Position numbers and translations under genes: made by a program. From an uncultured Lachnospiraceae bacterium (GTDB lineage: Bacteria; Bacillota; Clostridia; Lachnospirales; Lachnospiraceae), in assembly GCA_900315505.1 (NCBI GenBank), contig OMZG01000006.1:64001-128000 (forward strand): 64,000 nt of DNA. Reading direction: 5' to 3'. Of this stretch, positions 33,088-42,157 are shown piece by piece (positions within the stretch are counted from its first letter, which is position 1; every line of letters begins with the position of its first letter). The notes under the pieces were generated by a model that ran no database searches, was not told the DNA's origin, and saw nothing but the letters and a program-made list of their open reading frames with translations.

Positions 33088-33945
33088 ATGAACGATTACA
33101 TGGTGAGAGCCATCGCTGCTCACGACCAGATACGCGCATTTGCAATTTCAGACAGAGATGTAGTTGAGACTGCAAGAAAGGATCATGATACGTGGCCTGT
33201 CATCACGGCAGCACTTGGAAGGACGCTTAGCGCCGGCCTCATGATGGGATTCATGATGGATGGAGATAATGACGAGATCACTCTCCAGCTCATAGGAGAC
33301 GGTCCTGCAGGCGGAGTCACCGTGACTGCGGACCCTCATGGCCATGCCAAGGGGTTTGCCAACAACCCGCATGTAGATCTGCCTGAGAAGTCAAATGGAC
33401 ATCTCGACGTCGGCGGGGCTATAGGTCATGGATATCTGCGTGTGATGAGGGACATGGGCCTCAAGGAACCATACAGCGGTTCCATCAATCTCGTATCGGG
33501 CGAGGTTGCAGAGGATCTGACATACTACTATGCAGAAAGTGAACAGGTGCCGTCATCGGTCGGTCTCGGAGTACTGGTAGATACTGACCTCACTGTAAAG
33601 CAGGCTGGCGGATTCATTGTACAGCTGATGCCTGGCACTGATGATGAGACGATTGACAGGCTAAGCGACAATATTTCTCATATTGATTCAGTCACAGATA
33701 TGCTTGAGAAAGGCTATAGGCCTGAAGACATCCTGAAGGCTGTTCTTGACGGTTTTGATATAGAGTTCACAGAGAAGCAGGACGTGGAGTTCTACTGCGA
33801 CTGCAGCCATGACAAGTTCGCTGCAAAGCTTAAGACTCTGTCACAGCAGGATAAAAATGACCTGACATCTGACGGTGAGCCAATCGAAGTCGTATGCAGA
33901 TTCTGTGGGAAAAAGTATACATTTACACCGGAGGAGATACTCTAA
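33088..33945 (+). CDS. hslO: Redox-regulated chaperone Hsp33
   Basis: I place the start at ATG 33088 (MNDYMVRAIAAHDQIRAFA), which matches the usual Hsp33 N-terminus and has AGGAG 12 bases upstream; an in-frame ATG at 33058 would add ten residues and overlap the methyltransferase. The roughly 285-residue chaperone holds unfolding proteins under oxidative stress. Its zinc switch is intact: CDC, then a C-X2-C pair (CRFC) near the C-terminus. GHLDVGGAIGHGYLRVMRD is the conserved substrate-domain segment. It shares the TAATG junction with nadE. Confidence 0.94.
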   Translation: MNDYMVRAIAAHDQIRAFAISDRDVVETARKDHDTWPVITAALGRTLSAGLMMGFMMDGDNDEITLQLIGDGPAGGVTVTADPHGHAKGFANNPHVDLPEKSNGHLDVGGAIGHGYLRVMRDMGLKEPYSGSINLVSGEVAEDLTYYYAESEQVPSSVGLGVLVDTDLTVKQAGGFIVQLMPGTDDETIDRLSDNISHIDSVTDMLEKGYRPEDILKAVLDGFDIEFTEKQDVEFYCDCSHDKFAAKLKTLSQQDKNDLTSDGEPIEVVCRFCGKKYTFTPEEIL

Positions 33946-35858
33946 TGGCACATGGATTCATAAGGGTTGCTGCTATCACACCGGATACTGTGGTTGCAGA
34001 TACAAAAGCTAATGCACTAAGCATTATAGACTGGTCACAGAAAGCCGCTGATGACGGGGCACAGATCATAGCTTTCCCTGAACTTAGCATCACGGGATAT
34101 ACGTGTGGCGAACTGTTTTTTCAGGATACTTTGCAGGAGGGCGCAATACAGGCGCTCAGACTCATTGCTGAGAAGACAAAGGCACTTGACGCGATCATCT
34201 TCGCAGGTCTGCCGGTCTTCTATGCCGGACATCTGAGAAATGTCGCCGCTGCTATCAACAGAGGGCATGTATTAGGATTCGTCCCTAAGCTTAATCTCCC
34301 GAACTACAGTGAGTTCTATGAGGCCAGGTATTTTGCGCCGGGACCACAGTACTCAGAGACGATTGCACTTCAGAATGGTGAGATTCCGATTGGAAGCAAC
34401 CTTATTTTTTCATGTGACAGTATTCCGGGAGTTGATATTGCTGCAGAGCTCTGTGAGGATCTGTGGGTTCCGGATTCTCCGTCTACCCATGCCGCACTTT
34501 CTGGTGCCAGTATCATAGTCAATCTCTCTGCTTCAGATGAGCTCACGGGCAAGGCTTCATACAGGAGGCAGCTCGTGGCGATGCAGTCTGCAAAGACGTA
34601 TACCAGCTATATCTATGCAAATGCCGGTATTGGTGAATCTACTCAGGATGTCGTATATTCAGGACATGGCATCATTGCAGAGAATGGCCGTGTGCTTGCT
34701 GAGATGAAGCCATTTGAGGGTCAGATGACGATTACAGAGATTGATGTATCTGAATCTATAAAGCGCCGCGACCAGATGACTACCTATGTGCCCGAAGATG
34801 ATTATGAGCGTATCACATTCAGGCTGACTCCGAAAAAGGTGAGTCTTACAAGGCCCCTGGATCCGCATCCTTTCGTGCCTTCAGATGAATCACACCTGAG
34901 GGAACGCTGTGAGGAGATTCTGAATATCCAGGCCTATGGACTTCGCAAGAGGATTGAACATACGCATTCCAGGACTGCCGTGATAGGCATTTCTGGAGGA
35001 CTTGATTCAACGCTTGCACTTCTTGTGACTGTCCGCGCTTTTGATATCTTAGGACTCGACAGGAAGGGCATCATCGGAGTCACAATGCCTGGTTTCGGCA
35101 CGACTGACAGGACATACGAGAATGCAGTCACCATGATAGAGATGCTCGGCGTGACCTTCCGTGAGATCAGTATCAGCAAGGCAGTCAGACAGCATTTCTC
35201 CGATATAGGTCAGGATGAGAATGTCCATGATGTGACATATGAGAATTCACAGGCCAGGGAGAGAACCCAGATCCTGATGGATATAGCGAATAAAGAGGGC
35301 GGTCTCGTGATCGGAACAGGAGACCTCTCAGAGCTGGCACTTGGCTGGGCTACCTACAATGGAGACCACATGTCAATGTATGCCGTGAACTGTTCGGTAC
35401 CGAAGACTCTGGTCCGTCATCTGGTCCGCTTCTATGCAGACTATTATGGAAAAGATGATGAGAAGCTGAGAAAGGTCCTGCTCGATGTGCTCGATACGCC
35501 TGTCTCTCCAGAACTCCTGCCGCCTGAAAAGAACGGTCAGATTGCCCAGAAGACAGAAGACCTCGTCGGACCTTACGAACTTCATGATTTTTACCTGTAT
35601 TATCTGCTGAGATACGGATTTTCTCCGGAGAAAATATATATCCTTGCAAGGACTGCATTTAAGGATACTTATGATGATGGGACGATAAAGAAGTGGCTGA
35701 AGGTATTCTACAGAAGGTTCTTTGCGCAGCAGTTCAAGAGAAGCGCGATTCCTGACGGGCCGAAGGTAGGTACAGTGGCCCTTTCGCCACGCGGAGATCT
35801 CAGGATGCCGTCGGATGCATCTGCACGTATCTGGCTCGATGAGATAGAGGATCTATAG
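33945..35858 (+). CDS. nadE: Glutamine-dependent NAD+ synthetase
   Basis: The start is ATG 33945, overlapping the hslO stop, with GGAGGAG 8 bases upstream. The 637-residue enzyme amidates deamido-NAD using glutamine. The N-terminal nitrilase-type amidase (1-280) shows the catalytic triad regions FPELSITGY, KLNLPNYSEFYEARYF and AELCEDLWVP. The C-terminal synthetase (about 320-600) has the ATP-binding GISGGLDSTLAL and LVIGTGDLSELALGW. It finishes the pathway started by nadABC elsewhere in the window. It ends with a 6-base overlap with the convergent PAP2 gene. Confidence 0.96.
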   Translation: MAHGFIRVAAITPDTVVADTKANALSIIDWSQKAADDGAQIIAFPELSITGYTCGELFFQDTLQEGAIQALRLIAEKTKALDAIIFAGLPVFYAGHLRNVAAAINRGHVLGFVPKLNLPNYSEFYEARYFAPGPQYSETIALQNGEIPIGSNLIFSCDSIPGVDIAAELCEDLWVPDSPSTHAALSGASIIVNLSASDELTGKASYRRQLVAMQSAKTYTSYIYANAGIGESTQDVVYSGHGIIAENGRVLAEMKPFEGQMTITEIDVSESIKRRDQMTTYVPEDDYERITFRLTPKKVSLTRPLDPHPFVPSDESHLRERCEEILNIQAYGLRKRIEHTHSRTAVIGISGGLDSTLALLVTVRAFDILGLDRKGIIGVTMPGFGTTDRTYENAVTMIEMLGVTFREISISKAVRQHFSDIGQDENVHDVTYENSQARERTQILMDIANKEGGLVIGTGDLSELALGWATYNGDHMSMYAVNCSVPKTLVRHLVRFYADYYGKDDEKLRKVLLDVLDTPVSPELLPPEKNGQIAQKTEDLVGPYELHDFYLYYLLRYGFSPEKIYILARTAFKDTYDDGTIKKWLKVFYRRFFAQQFKRSAIPDGPKVGTVALSPRGDLRMPSDASARIWLDEIEDL

Positions 35859-36527
35859 AGTGGTGGCAGGCTCGCTGAATAGTGCCGGCAGTCTGAAGCG
35901 CCTGGTAAAGAAGAAAGGGTAGAATGCCAGGTACATCACGAATGCGCCAATGATATCGGCTATAGTATGCTGCTTGATGAATACGGTCGAGAGGATGATC
36001 ATGATGCAGCAGAAGAGCGACAGGCCGCGGAGCGCATGATGCTTCCCGGCCTTTGGACTTCTCCAGATACCGGTGTTGATGACCAGTGCATTGTAGACAT
36101 GAATCGACGGCATGATATTTGTCGGGGTGTCAGAGGCGTAGATCGCAGCGATCATTTTTGAAAAAATATCATTCCCCAGATGTGTAGGACGCAGCGTCTG
36201 CATATTCGGGAAGATAAATGAGACGATGACGAATACCGTCATTCCGGAGAACAGCGCGAATGCTATCCTGTAATACTCGTTCTGATCCTCATGGAGAAAT
36301 GCCGGGAGCATTCCCCATACATGGTAGACAAACCAGAAATAGTATGCCAGCACAAACTGCGGAATAAACGGAATTGCGCGGTCGATTGGGGTGTCGAGCA
36401 CGAAGTAATGACGGTTGACAAAGACATGCTCGATCAGATAGAAACATATAATGTAAATTACAAAATACAGCAGGATAAGAATTCTTTTTTTCCTTTTAGA
36501 TAAAAAGCTATTTACTAATATACGCAT
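35853..36527 (-). CDS. PAP2-type membrane phosphatase (inositolphosphotransferase-like)
   Basis: The 224-residue membrane protein has about six hydrophobic segments. It carries the C-terminal PAP2 motifs PSIHVYNALV and TVFIKQHTIADIIGA, providing the two catalytic histidines and an aspartate. The spacing resembles the AUR1/IPT-like PAP2_3 group rather than classic undecaprenyl pyrophosphate phosphatases. It may dephosphorylate lipid phosphates or transfer head groups at the outer face of the membrane. It is transcribed leftward, away from the L,D-transpeptidase. Confidence 0.85.
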   Translation of the reverse strand: MRILVNSFLSKRKKRILILLYFVIYIICFYLIEHVFVNRHYFVLDTPIDRAIPFIPQFVLAYYFWFVYHVWGMLPAFLHEDQNEYYRIAFALFSGMTVFVIVSFIFPNMQTLRPTHLGNDIFSKMIAAIYASDTPTNIMPSIHVYNALVINTGIWRSPKAGKHHALRGLSLFCCIMIILSTVFIKQHTIADIIGAFVMYLAFYPFFFTRRFRLPALFSEPATTL

Positions 36528-36553
36528 GAAAGGTATTCTATCATAAAGTACGA

Positions 36554-36582
36554 TTGAAAAAAAGAGACTTTTGTAGTACGAT
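36554..36582 (+). promoter_or_regulatory. Promoter of the L,D-transpeptidase gene
   Basis: TTGAAA (36554-36559) and TACGAT (36577-36582) are 17 bases apart, 22 bases before the ATG. The 8-mer AGTACGAT occurs twice here (36548-36555 and 36575-36582), a possible operator. Confidence 0.6.
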
Positions 36583-36603
36583 AGGCACGTTAGGAAAAAT
36601 ATT

Positions 36604-38055
36604 ATGAAAAAGAAGATTATAATACCAATAGCCGTGGTGACTGCTGCAGCGGCGGTGTATGCCGGAGGGTGCGCGTATTTCGGAAGCCATATGATGCCGG
36701 ATACACAGCTGGTAGGCGAGAGATCCGCTTATAAGGACAGGGCAGGTGTCATGTCCATCCTCGATGAGGACGCCGATGCATACAGTCTTGAGATTGACGG
36801 CGACACGACTACAGATGTCATATACGGGAAGGAGGTCGGCCTGTCACTTGACAGGGATGCAAGAGAGAAGGCCGCTGATCAGATCCTTTCATCACAGAAG
36901 GTGGCAGAGTGGCCGCTATCCTTTTTCCGAAAGAAGAAGGAGGTAAAGGTTCCTGCACTCTCTGCCTCGATCGATGAGACAGAGCTCGATTCGAAGCTTG
37001 CAGGTCTTGCGGCTACTACAGCAAAGCCGGAGAAGTCGAAGAACGCCTCCTATGCTCTTTCAGGTGACAGGTTCGAGATTGTTCCCGAGGTCTACGGCAC
37101 CGAGATAAAAGAGGATGCACTGAGTGAAAATGTAATAAAGTCAATGAAATCACTTGCCCAGACTCTTGATCTACGTGAAAGCGGCTGCTACAAGGAGCCT
37201 TCGGTAAAGAAGGATAATGCGGCTCTGAAGAAGACCGTGGATTCTCTGAATAAATACATGAAGCCCACGATCACATACAAGCTTGGCAATGGCAAGATCT
37301 ATGAGGTCTCGAAGGAGGATCAGTCAAAGTGGTTCAAGGTGAGCAAAAAGGGCAAGGTGTCATTCGATGATGATGCACTTTCGGCCTTTGTGAGGAAATG
37401 CGGATATAATTATAATACCTTCGGACTGCCAAGGAAGCTTATGACCCAGTACGGCAAGACCGTCACGGTAAAGGGCGGCGACTACGGCTGGTGGATCAAT
37501 TATGATGCCGAGACCAGGCAGCTGAAGGCAGATGTGAAGGCCGGCAAGGACGTGAAGCGTGATTTCATCTATCACAGCGAGGCAGCCAATCACGGTCCTG
37601 CGGCTTCTGACTATGGAGATACCTATGCAGAGGTCAATCTGGCCGAGCAGCATATGTTTCTCATTGTAAAAGGAAAGAAAGTCCTCGAGTCCGATTTCGT
37701 CTCAGGAAATACGAGCCTGAAGCGCGGTACCCCTACCGGTACATATGCGGTAAAGTATAAGGAAAAAGATGCTACCCTGAATGGCGAGAATTATTCCACG
37801 CCTGTAAAGTGGTGGATGCCATTCAATGGTGGAATTGGCTTCCATGATGCACCGTGGCGTCATGGCAATTTCGGAGGAACTATTTATAAGACAAATGGCT
37901 CTCACGGGTGTATCAACCTGCCTCCTTCAGTTGCGAAGAAGCTGTTTGGCTATGTGTACAAGGGTATGCCGGTTCTTGTCTACAAGTACGATGCCGATGG
38001 CGGTGATAAGAAGACAGAGAATACATCGAAGAAGACCACAGATAATAAAGACTGA
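36604..38055 (+). CDS. Membrane-anchored L,D-transpeptidase (YkuD) with peptidoglycan-binding domains
   Basis: The 483-residue protein has an N-terminal anchor (IIIPIAVVTAAAAVYAGG), two repeats of the PG_binding_4 type (about 40-300) and a YkuD catalytic domain (about 338-465). The active-site signature is FHDAPWR, then NGSHGCINLP, with the nucleophilic cysteine in HGC. It would make 3-3 cross-links in peptidoglycan outside the membrane and is insensitive to most penicillins. A charged lysine/threonine tail ends the protein. It has its own promoter and is divergent from the PAP2 gene. Confidence 0.93.
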   Translation: MKKKIIIPIAVVTAAAAVYAGGCAYFGSHMMPDTQLVGERSAYKDRAGVMSILDEDADAYSLEIDGDTTTDVIYGKEVGLSLDRDAREKAADQILSSQKVAEWPLSFFRKKKEVKVPALSASIDETELDSKLAGLAATTAKPEKSKNASYALSGDRFEIVPEVYGTEIKEDALSENVIKSMKSLAQTLDLRESGCYKEPSVKKDNAALKKTVDSLNKYMKPTITYKLGNGKIYEVSKEDQSKWFKVSKKGKVSFDDDALSAFVRKCGYNYNTFGLPRKLMTQYGKTVTVKGGDYGWWINYDAETRQLKADVKAGKDVKRDFIYHSEAANHGPAASDYGDTYAEVNLAEQHMFLIVKGKKVLESDFVSGNTSLKRGTPTGTYAVKYKEKDATLNGENYSTPVKWWMPFNGGIGFHDAPWRHGNFGGTIYKTNGSHGCINLPPSVAKKLFGYVYKGMPVLVYKYDADGGDKKTENTSKKTTDNKD

Positions 38056-38089
38056 TACGAAAACAGCAACAGATAAGAAAAGAGATTAA

Positions 38090-39157
38090 ATGATGAGTAC
38101 ATGGGAAGAAAAAGTCCACAAGGTCACTCCTTACACACCAGGTGAGCAGCCAAAGAATCAGGATGTGATAAAGCTGAATACGAATGAGAATCCATATCCT
38201 CCGGCACCGGCTGTGAAGAAGATTCTGGATTCGGTTGATTACGAGGCACTTCGCAAGTACCCGGATCCGGCTGCAGCAGGTCTGATCGGAGCACTGTCAG
38301 ATACATACGGAGTTCCGCGTGACCAGATCTTCGTCGGAGTAGGGTCTGATGATGTGCTTGCAATGAGCTTCCTTACATTTTTTACATCGGGAGAGAAAAT
38401 CCTCTTCCCTGATGTGACCTATTCTTTCTATGATGTCTGGGCCGATGAGTTCAGGATTCCGTTTGACACGGTTCCTCTGAAAGAGGATTTTTCAATAGAT
38501 GTGGATGGCTTCTGCAAGGGGACTGCAGGCGGGATCGTGATTCCGAATCCGAATGCCCCGACAGGACTTGATGCAGGGGTGGATGCCCTGGAGCAGATTA
38601 TCAGAACTAATCCGCAGTGTGTCGTGATAATAGATGAGGCATATGTGGATTTCGGTGCCAAGTCAGTGCTTCCTCTGATAGATAAGTATGACAATCTCCT
38701 GGTGACGCAGACATTCTCGAAGTCGAGAGCACTGGCCGGAAGCCGTATAGGATTTGCATTTGGCAGCAAAAAGCTCATTAAGTACTTAAATGATGTGAAG
38801 TTCTCATTCAACTCATATACGATGGACTACATTACCCAGCAGGTCGGAATGGCATCGCTTTCTGATCCGGATTATTTCAGGATGAGATGTCTTGAGATCA
38901 TCAATGAGCGAGAGAGGGCCAAGAAAGAGTTTACCCGCCTCGGATTTGATTTTCCTGATTCGAAGAGCAATTTCCTCTTCGTGCATCATCAGTCAAAGAG
39001 TGCTTGTGATATTTTTGCAGCGCTTCGTGAAAACAATATATTTGTACGTCACTTTGACGGCGAGCGTGTACATGATCATCTGAGAGTGACTATCGGCACG
39101 AAGGAACAGATGAATGCGCTGTTTGATTTCTTAGAGAAGTATTTAAAGGAGGACTGA
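38090..39157 (+). CDS. hisC: Histidinol-phosphate aminotransferase
   Basis: The 355-residue fold-type I PLP enzyme shows IKLNTNENPYPPAPAV, the PLP site NPNAPTG, DEAYVDFG, the Schiff-base lysine in TFSKSRALAGSRIGFAFG and a C-terminal HLRVTIGT. It interconverts imidazole-acetol phosphate and histidinol phosphate, and such enzymes often also transaminate aromatic acids. It is alone, away from other his genes, so a broader aminotransferase role is possible. Two ATGs occur at 38090 and 38093; either may be used. Confidence 0.92.
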   Translation: MMSTWEEKVHKVTPYTPGEQPKNQDVIKLNTNENPYPPAPAVKKILDSVDYEALRKYPDPAAAGLIGALSDTYGVPRDQIFVGVGSDDVLAMSFLTFFTSGEKILFPDVTYSFYDVWADEFRIPFDTVPLKEDFSIDVDGFCKGTAGGIVIPNPNAPTGLDAGVDALEQIIRTNPQCVVIIDEAYVDFGAKSVLPLIDKYDNLLVTQTFSKSRALAGSRIGFAFGSKKLIKYLNDVKFSFNSYTMDYITQQVGMASLSDPDYFRMRCLEIINERERAKKEFTRLGFDFPDSKSNFLFVHHQSKSACDIFAALRENNIFVRHFDGERVHDHLRVTIGTKEQMNALFDFLEKYLKED

Positions 39158-39161
39158 CACT

Positions 39162-39659
39162 GTGAACGCTTTTGTCAACTGGTTCGCCGGTTCTCTGGGA
39201 CGGTATATTTCAAAGGAGCTCGCAGTCTTTATCGTGAGCCTGTTTCCGATTCTTGAATGCCGCGGAGGCCTCATAGCATCGGCTCTCCTGAAGGTGCCGA
39301 TCATTCATGCGGTTCCACTGTGCATCATAGGGAATATCATTCCGATTCCTTTTATCCTTCTTTTCATCAAGAAGATCCTTCACTGGATGAAGGGCACGAA
39401 GCTGCACGGCATCGCTGACTGGGTAGAGAGTCACGCTGCCAGGAGAAGCGGCAAGCTCAAAAACGGTGAGTTCGTCGCCCTGATGCTCTTCGTTGGAATT
39501 CCTCTTCCGGGCACGGGAGCCTGGACAGGAAGTCTTATCGCTGCGCTTCTCGACATGGATGTGAAGAAGGCAGTCATCGCCGAGCTCTTAGGAGTCGCCA
39601 TAGCGACAGTCATCGTTGCTTCATTGAGCTACGGCCTGCTCGGCGCAATCGGCAGATGA
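39162..39659 (+). CDS. Small multidrug-export family membrane protein
   Basis: The 165-residue integral membrane protein starts at GTG 39162 and belongs to the Sm_multidrug_ex family (PF06695). The signatures ELAVFIVSLFPILECRGGL and FVGIPLPGTGAWTGSLIAALL are visible. Four to five membrane segments are expected. The family name comes from a proposed efflux role, but its substrate is not established. Its TGA stop is provided by the first bases of a 31-bp palindromic repeat, so the coding end may have been trimmed or set by the repeat. Confidence 0.88.
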   Translation: MNAFVNWFAGSLGRYISKELAVFIVSLFPILECRGGLIASALLKVPIIHAVPLCIIGNIIPIPFILLFIKKILHWMKGTKLHGIADWVESHAARRSGKLKNGEFVALMLFVGIPLPGTGAWTGSLIAALLDMDVKKAVIAELLGVAIATVIVASLSYGLLGAIGR

Positions 39660-39685
39660 AAAAGGGGACGGGTCCCTTTTTCATC
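39655..39685. repeat. 31-bp palindrome, GATGAAAAAGGG family (supplies a stop codon)
   Basis: GATGAAAAAGGGGAC and GTCCCTTTTTCATC flank a GG centre. The repeat begins inside the last sense codon of the preceding gene, and its GATGA supplies the stop. It is identical to the copy at 42110 and the reverse complement of that at 29404. Confidence 0.92.
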
Positions 39686-39702
39686 TTTTTCAGGAGGTGT
39701 AT

Positions 39703-39885
39703 ATGGACTGGATCGGAGTTATTACAAGCTTTATCTGCCTGATCGGCGGAGCCCTGATATACCTGGGCATCATGCATACGAAGTGGGGAAAGTCAAAAGT
39801 GAAGTACCAGACATTCATCATGATTATTTCGATTGTGGCTGCGTGTGTGGTCGGAGGTATCATCAGGTATCTGATTTTCAGATGA
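39703..39885 (+). CDS. Small two-helix membrane protein
   Basis: The start is ATG 39703, with AGGAGG 5 bases upstream. The 60-residue protein has two hydrophobic segments: WIGVITSFICLIGGALIYLG and, after a short basic loop (MHTKWGKSKVKYQ), TFIMIISIVAACVVGGIIRY. I do not recognise a family; size and the strong ribosome site support it being real. It lies between the Sm_multidrug_ex gene and pfkA and is separated from the former by a palindromic repeat. Confidence 0.7.
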   Translation: MDWIGVITSFICLIGGALIYLGIMHTKWGKSKVKYQTFIMIISIVAACVVGGIIRYLIFR

Positions 39886-39901
39886 ATTTCAGATTATACT
39901 A

Positions 39902-39930
39902 TTGAAAACTAAGCTGAAAAGTCTTAGAAT
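39902..39930 (+). promoter_or_regulatory. Promoter of pfkA
   Basis: TTGAAA (39902-39907) and TAGAAT (39925-39930) are 17 bases apart, 40 bases before the pfkA ATG. This also argues against a longer pfkA reading frame that begins at 39902. Confidence 0.65.
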
Positions 39931-39970
39931 ATGGAAGATTAGAAAAAAGATTTACGGAGGATTTTTTCTT

Positions 39971-40981
39971 ATGGCAAAAGAAGTAAATACAATCGGAGTT
40001 CTCACCAGCGGCGGAGATGCACCGGGCATGAATGCCTGTATCCGTGCGGTGGTTCGTCAGGCAATAGCACGAGGCAAGAAGGTTATGGGAATCCGCAGAG
40101 GATATGCAGGTCTCCTGAATGAGGAGATCGAGCCTATGGATACCCACAGCGTATCAGATATCATTTCACGAGGCGGTACAATCCTTCAGACTGCAAGATG
40201 CCTGGAGTTCAAGGAGCTTGAGTATCAGAAGCAGGCAGCAGAGATCTGCCGCAAGAATGATATAGATGGTCTCGTAGTAATCGGTGGTGACGGCTCATTC
40301 AAGGGTGCCCAGAAGCTTTCAGCCCAGGGTATCAATACAATCGGAGTTCCAGGGACCATTGACCTTGATATCGCCTGCACAGATTATACGATTGGATTTG
40401 ATACAGCAGTGAATACCGCTATGGAGGCTATTGACAAGGTCCGTGATACATCTACTTCTCATGAGAGATGCTCCATCATCGAGGTTATGGGCCGTGGAGC
40501 CGGATATATCGCTCTGTGGTGCGGAATCGCCAATGGTGCAGAGGATGTACTCCTCCCGGAGCTCTATGACTATGATGAGCAGACCATTGTGAATCATATC
40601 ATCGATGGCAGACGCCGCGGCAAGCAGCATCATATCATCGTAAATGCCGAGGGAATCGGTCATTCAGCATCTATGGCAAAGCGTATCGAGGCTGCTACAG
40701 GCATTGAGACCCGTGCAACAATCCTCGGACACATGCAGCGTGGTGGTTCACCTACAGCAAAGGACAGGGTATATGCCTCTACTATGGGTGCTATGGCTGT
40801 TGATCTGCTCTGTGAGGGCAAGTCAGACAGGCTCGTTGCTCATAAGCATGGCGACTTCGTAGACTTCGATATCGATGAGGCACTTGCCATGACAAAGACC
40901 CTTGATCCGTATCAGGTCGAGATCTGCAAGACTCTTGGAAACAGTGACTACAAGCTTCCACCAGTTGACAGGAAGAACTGA
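39971..40981 (+). CDS. pfkA: ATP-dependent 6-phosphofructokinase
   Basis: The start is ATG 39971, with GGAGG 10 bases upstream. The 336-residue glycolytic enzyme has IGVLTSGGDAPGMNA (ATP site), VIGGDGSFKGA, where Gly rather than Asp marks the ATP-dependent class, GVPGTIDLDI with the catalytic aspartates, and VMGRGAGYIAL. The usual asparagine in TIDND is leucine here. It phosphorylates fructose 6-phosphate. It has its own promoter and a strong terminator, so it is a single-gene transcription unit. Confidence 0.96.
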   Translation: MAKEVNTIGVLTSGGDAPGMNACIRAVVRQAIARGKKVMGIRRGYAGLLNEEIEPMDTHSVSDIISRGGTILQTARCLEFKELEYQKQAAEICRKNDIDGLVVIGGDGSFKGAQKLSAQGINTIGVPGTIDLDIACTDYTIGFDTAVNTAMEAIDKVRDTSTSHERCSIIEVMGRGAGYIALWCGIANGAEDVLLPELYDYDEQTIVNHIIDGRRRGKQHHIIVNAEGIGHSASMAKRIEAATGIETRATILGHMQRGGSPTAKDRVYASTMGAMAVDLLCEGKSDRLVAHKHGDFVDFDIDEALAMTKTLDPYQVEICKTLGNSDYKLPPVDRKN

Positions 40982-41007
40982 TATCAGTAAACATAGAATA
41001 ATGTCTG

Positions 41008-41043
41008 GGAGCTGTGAAGGTCATTTTTCACAGCTCCTTTTTT
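41008..41043 (+). terminator. Terminator of pfkA
   Basis: GGAGCTGTGAA (41008-41018) pairs with TTCACAGCTCC (41027-41037), followed by six T. Confidence 0.95.
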
Positions 41044-41060
41044 ATGGAATTTTAAGAAAA

Positions 41061-41849
41061 ATGTTCATATCATCAAAAAATAATGATATAATAAAACAGA
41101 TAAAAAGGATTAAGACACGGGCCCGCGCGAGACGTGAGGAGGGCCTGTTTTTCGCCGAGGGAAGGCGGCTTCTGTCAGAGACCCCGAGGGAGCTTCTGTC
41201 GCAGGTATTCGTGTCAGAGGACTTTGCCTATGGAGATACGGAGGCTGATGACAGGCTGAACGCGCTGCTGAAGGATTTTGGAGAAACCACTACTGTCAGC
41301 AGTGCAGTCTTTTCAGAAATCTCTGATACCAGGCACAGCCAGGGTATCGCAGCGCTTGTGAAATGTCCGGTATATCCGATGTCTGATCTGATGAAGGATG
41401 TGCCGCTCATTCTGGTACTTGAGAATGTACAGGACCCTGGGAATCTGGGTACCATGATACGCACGGCCTTGGGTGCCGGAGCGACCGGAATAGTGCTTAC
41501 AGACGGCTGCGTGGATCTTTTTTCACCGAAGGTCGTGAGAGCCACGATGGGTGCTATATACAGGCTTCCGTATTACAGGGTCAGGGACGTGGTCTCCCTG
41601 CATGATGATATGAGGGATGAGGTAAGGTTTTTCGCAGCATCGCTGCATGGGGAGAAGCGCTACGACAGCTGTGATTACACTGCCGGGACTGCTTTTCTCA
41701 TTGGAAATGAGGGCAATGGCCTGACGGATGAAGCGATAGCTGTCTGCGACGAGGAGATGCAGATCCCGATGGAGAACGGCCTCGAGTCGCTTAATGCAGC
41801 TATGGCAGCAGGCATCCTTATGTACGAGGCCCACAGGCAAAGACAATGA
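41061..41849 (+). CDS. SpoU/TrmH-family rRNA or tRNA 2'-O-methyltransferase
   Basis: I take ATG 41061, which follows the pfkA terminator; the resulting MFISSKNNDIIKQIKRI is homologous to other family N-termini. The 262-residue SPOUT protein has a substrate-binding N-domain (GLFFAEGRRLLSE) and the knot motifs LVLENVQDPGNLGTMIRTA, FSPKVVRATMGAIYRLP and FLIGNEGNGLTDEA. It would methylate a ribose 2'-OH in RNA, as in the RlmB/TrmH group; the exact site is unknown. It overlaps the next gene by 4 bases. Confidence 0.91.
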   Translation: MFISSKNNDIIKQIKRIKTRARARREEGLFFAEGRRLLSETPRELLSQVFVSEDFAYGDTEADDRLNALLKDFGETTTVSSAVFSEISDTRHSQGIAALVKCPVYPMSDLMKDVPLILVLENVQDPGNLGTMIRTALGAGATGIVLTDGCVDLFSPKVVRATMGAIYRLPYYRVRDVVSLHDDMRDEVRFFAASLHGEKRYDSCDYTAGTAFLIGNEGNGLTDEAIAVCDEEMQIPMENGLESLNAAMAAGILMYEAHRQRQ

Positions 41850-42109
41850 AGATATGGTTTAAGCTGATGAAGGATCATCATATCGTAAAGGATACTACGA
41901 TCACCGATGATTCTTGTGATACAAGGACACACAAGATATTCCGTGCGCTCGAGGAGGCCTGCCATCAGTTCGATGTCGGTATCCCGATCTGGCTTGACAG
42001 CACAGTCAGGGATTTTAAACGTTTTGCCAGGGCACGTTTTACACAGGATGCTTTCGTGGAAGAGCTGTATGCGGATTATCTGGAGATTGAGGTTTTAGAA
42101 GAAGACTGA
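41846..42109 (+). CDS. Conserved small hypothetical protein
   Basis: The 87-residue protein reads MKIWFKLMKDHHIVKDTTIT and later VGIPIWLDSTVRDFKRFARARFTQDAF, ending in an acidic EVLEED. There is no signal or membrane segment. It overlaps the methyltransferase by ATGA, and I have the impression that short proteins of this look are common next to SpoU methyltransferases in Clostridia, but I cannot name a domain. A 31-bp palindrome begins at the base after its stop. Confidence 0.75.
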   Translation: MKIWFKLMKDHHIVKDTTITDDSCDTRTHKIFRALEEACHQFDVGIPIWLDSTVRDFKRFARARFTQDAFVEELYADYLEIEVLEED

Positions 42110-42140
42110 GATGAAAAAGGGGACGGGTCCCTTTTTCATC
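42110..42140. repeat. 31-bp palindrome, GATGAAAAAGGG family (before the alarmone synthetase)
   Basis: It is identical to the copy at 39655-39685. It starts at the base after the preceding stop codon and ends 6 bases before the GAAGGAG of the next gene. Confidence 0.92.
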
Positions 42141-42157
42141 TTTTTGAAGGAGTGGTT

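Noticed and set aside
41064..41092. TTCATA-N17-TATAAT promoter-like sequence
   Set aside because: It lies inside the first codons of the SpoU methyltransferase, whose N-terminus FISSKNNDIIKQI matches the family; probably chance AT-richness.
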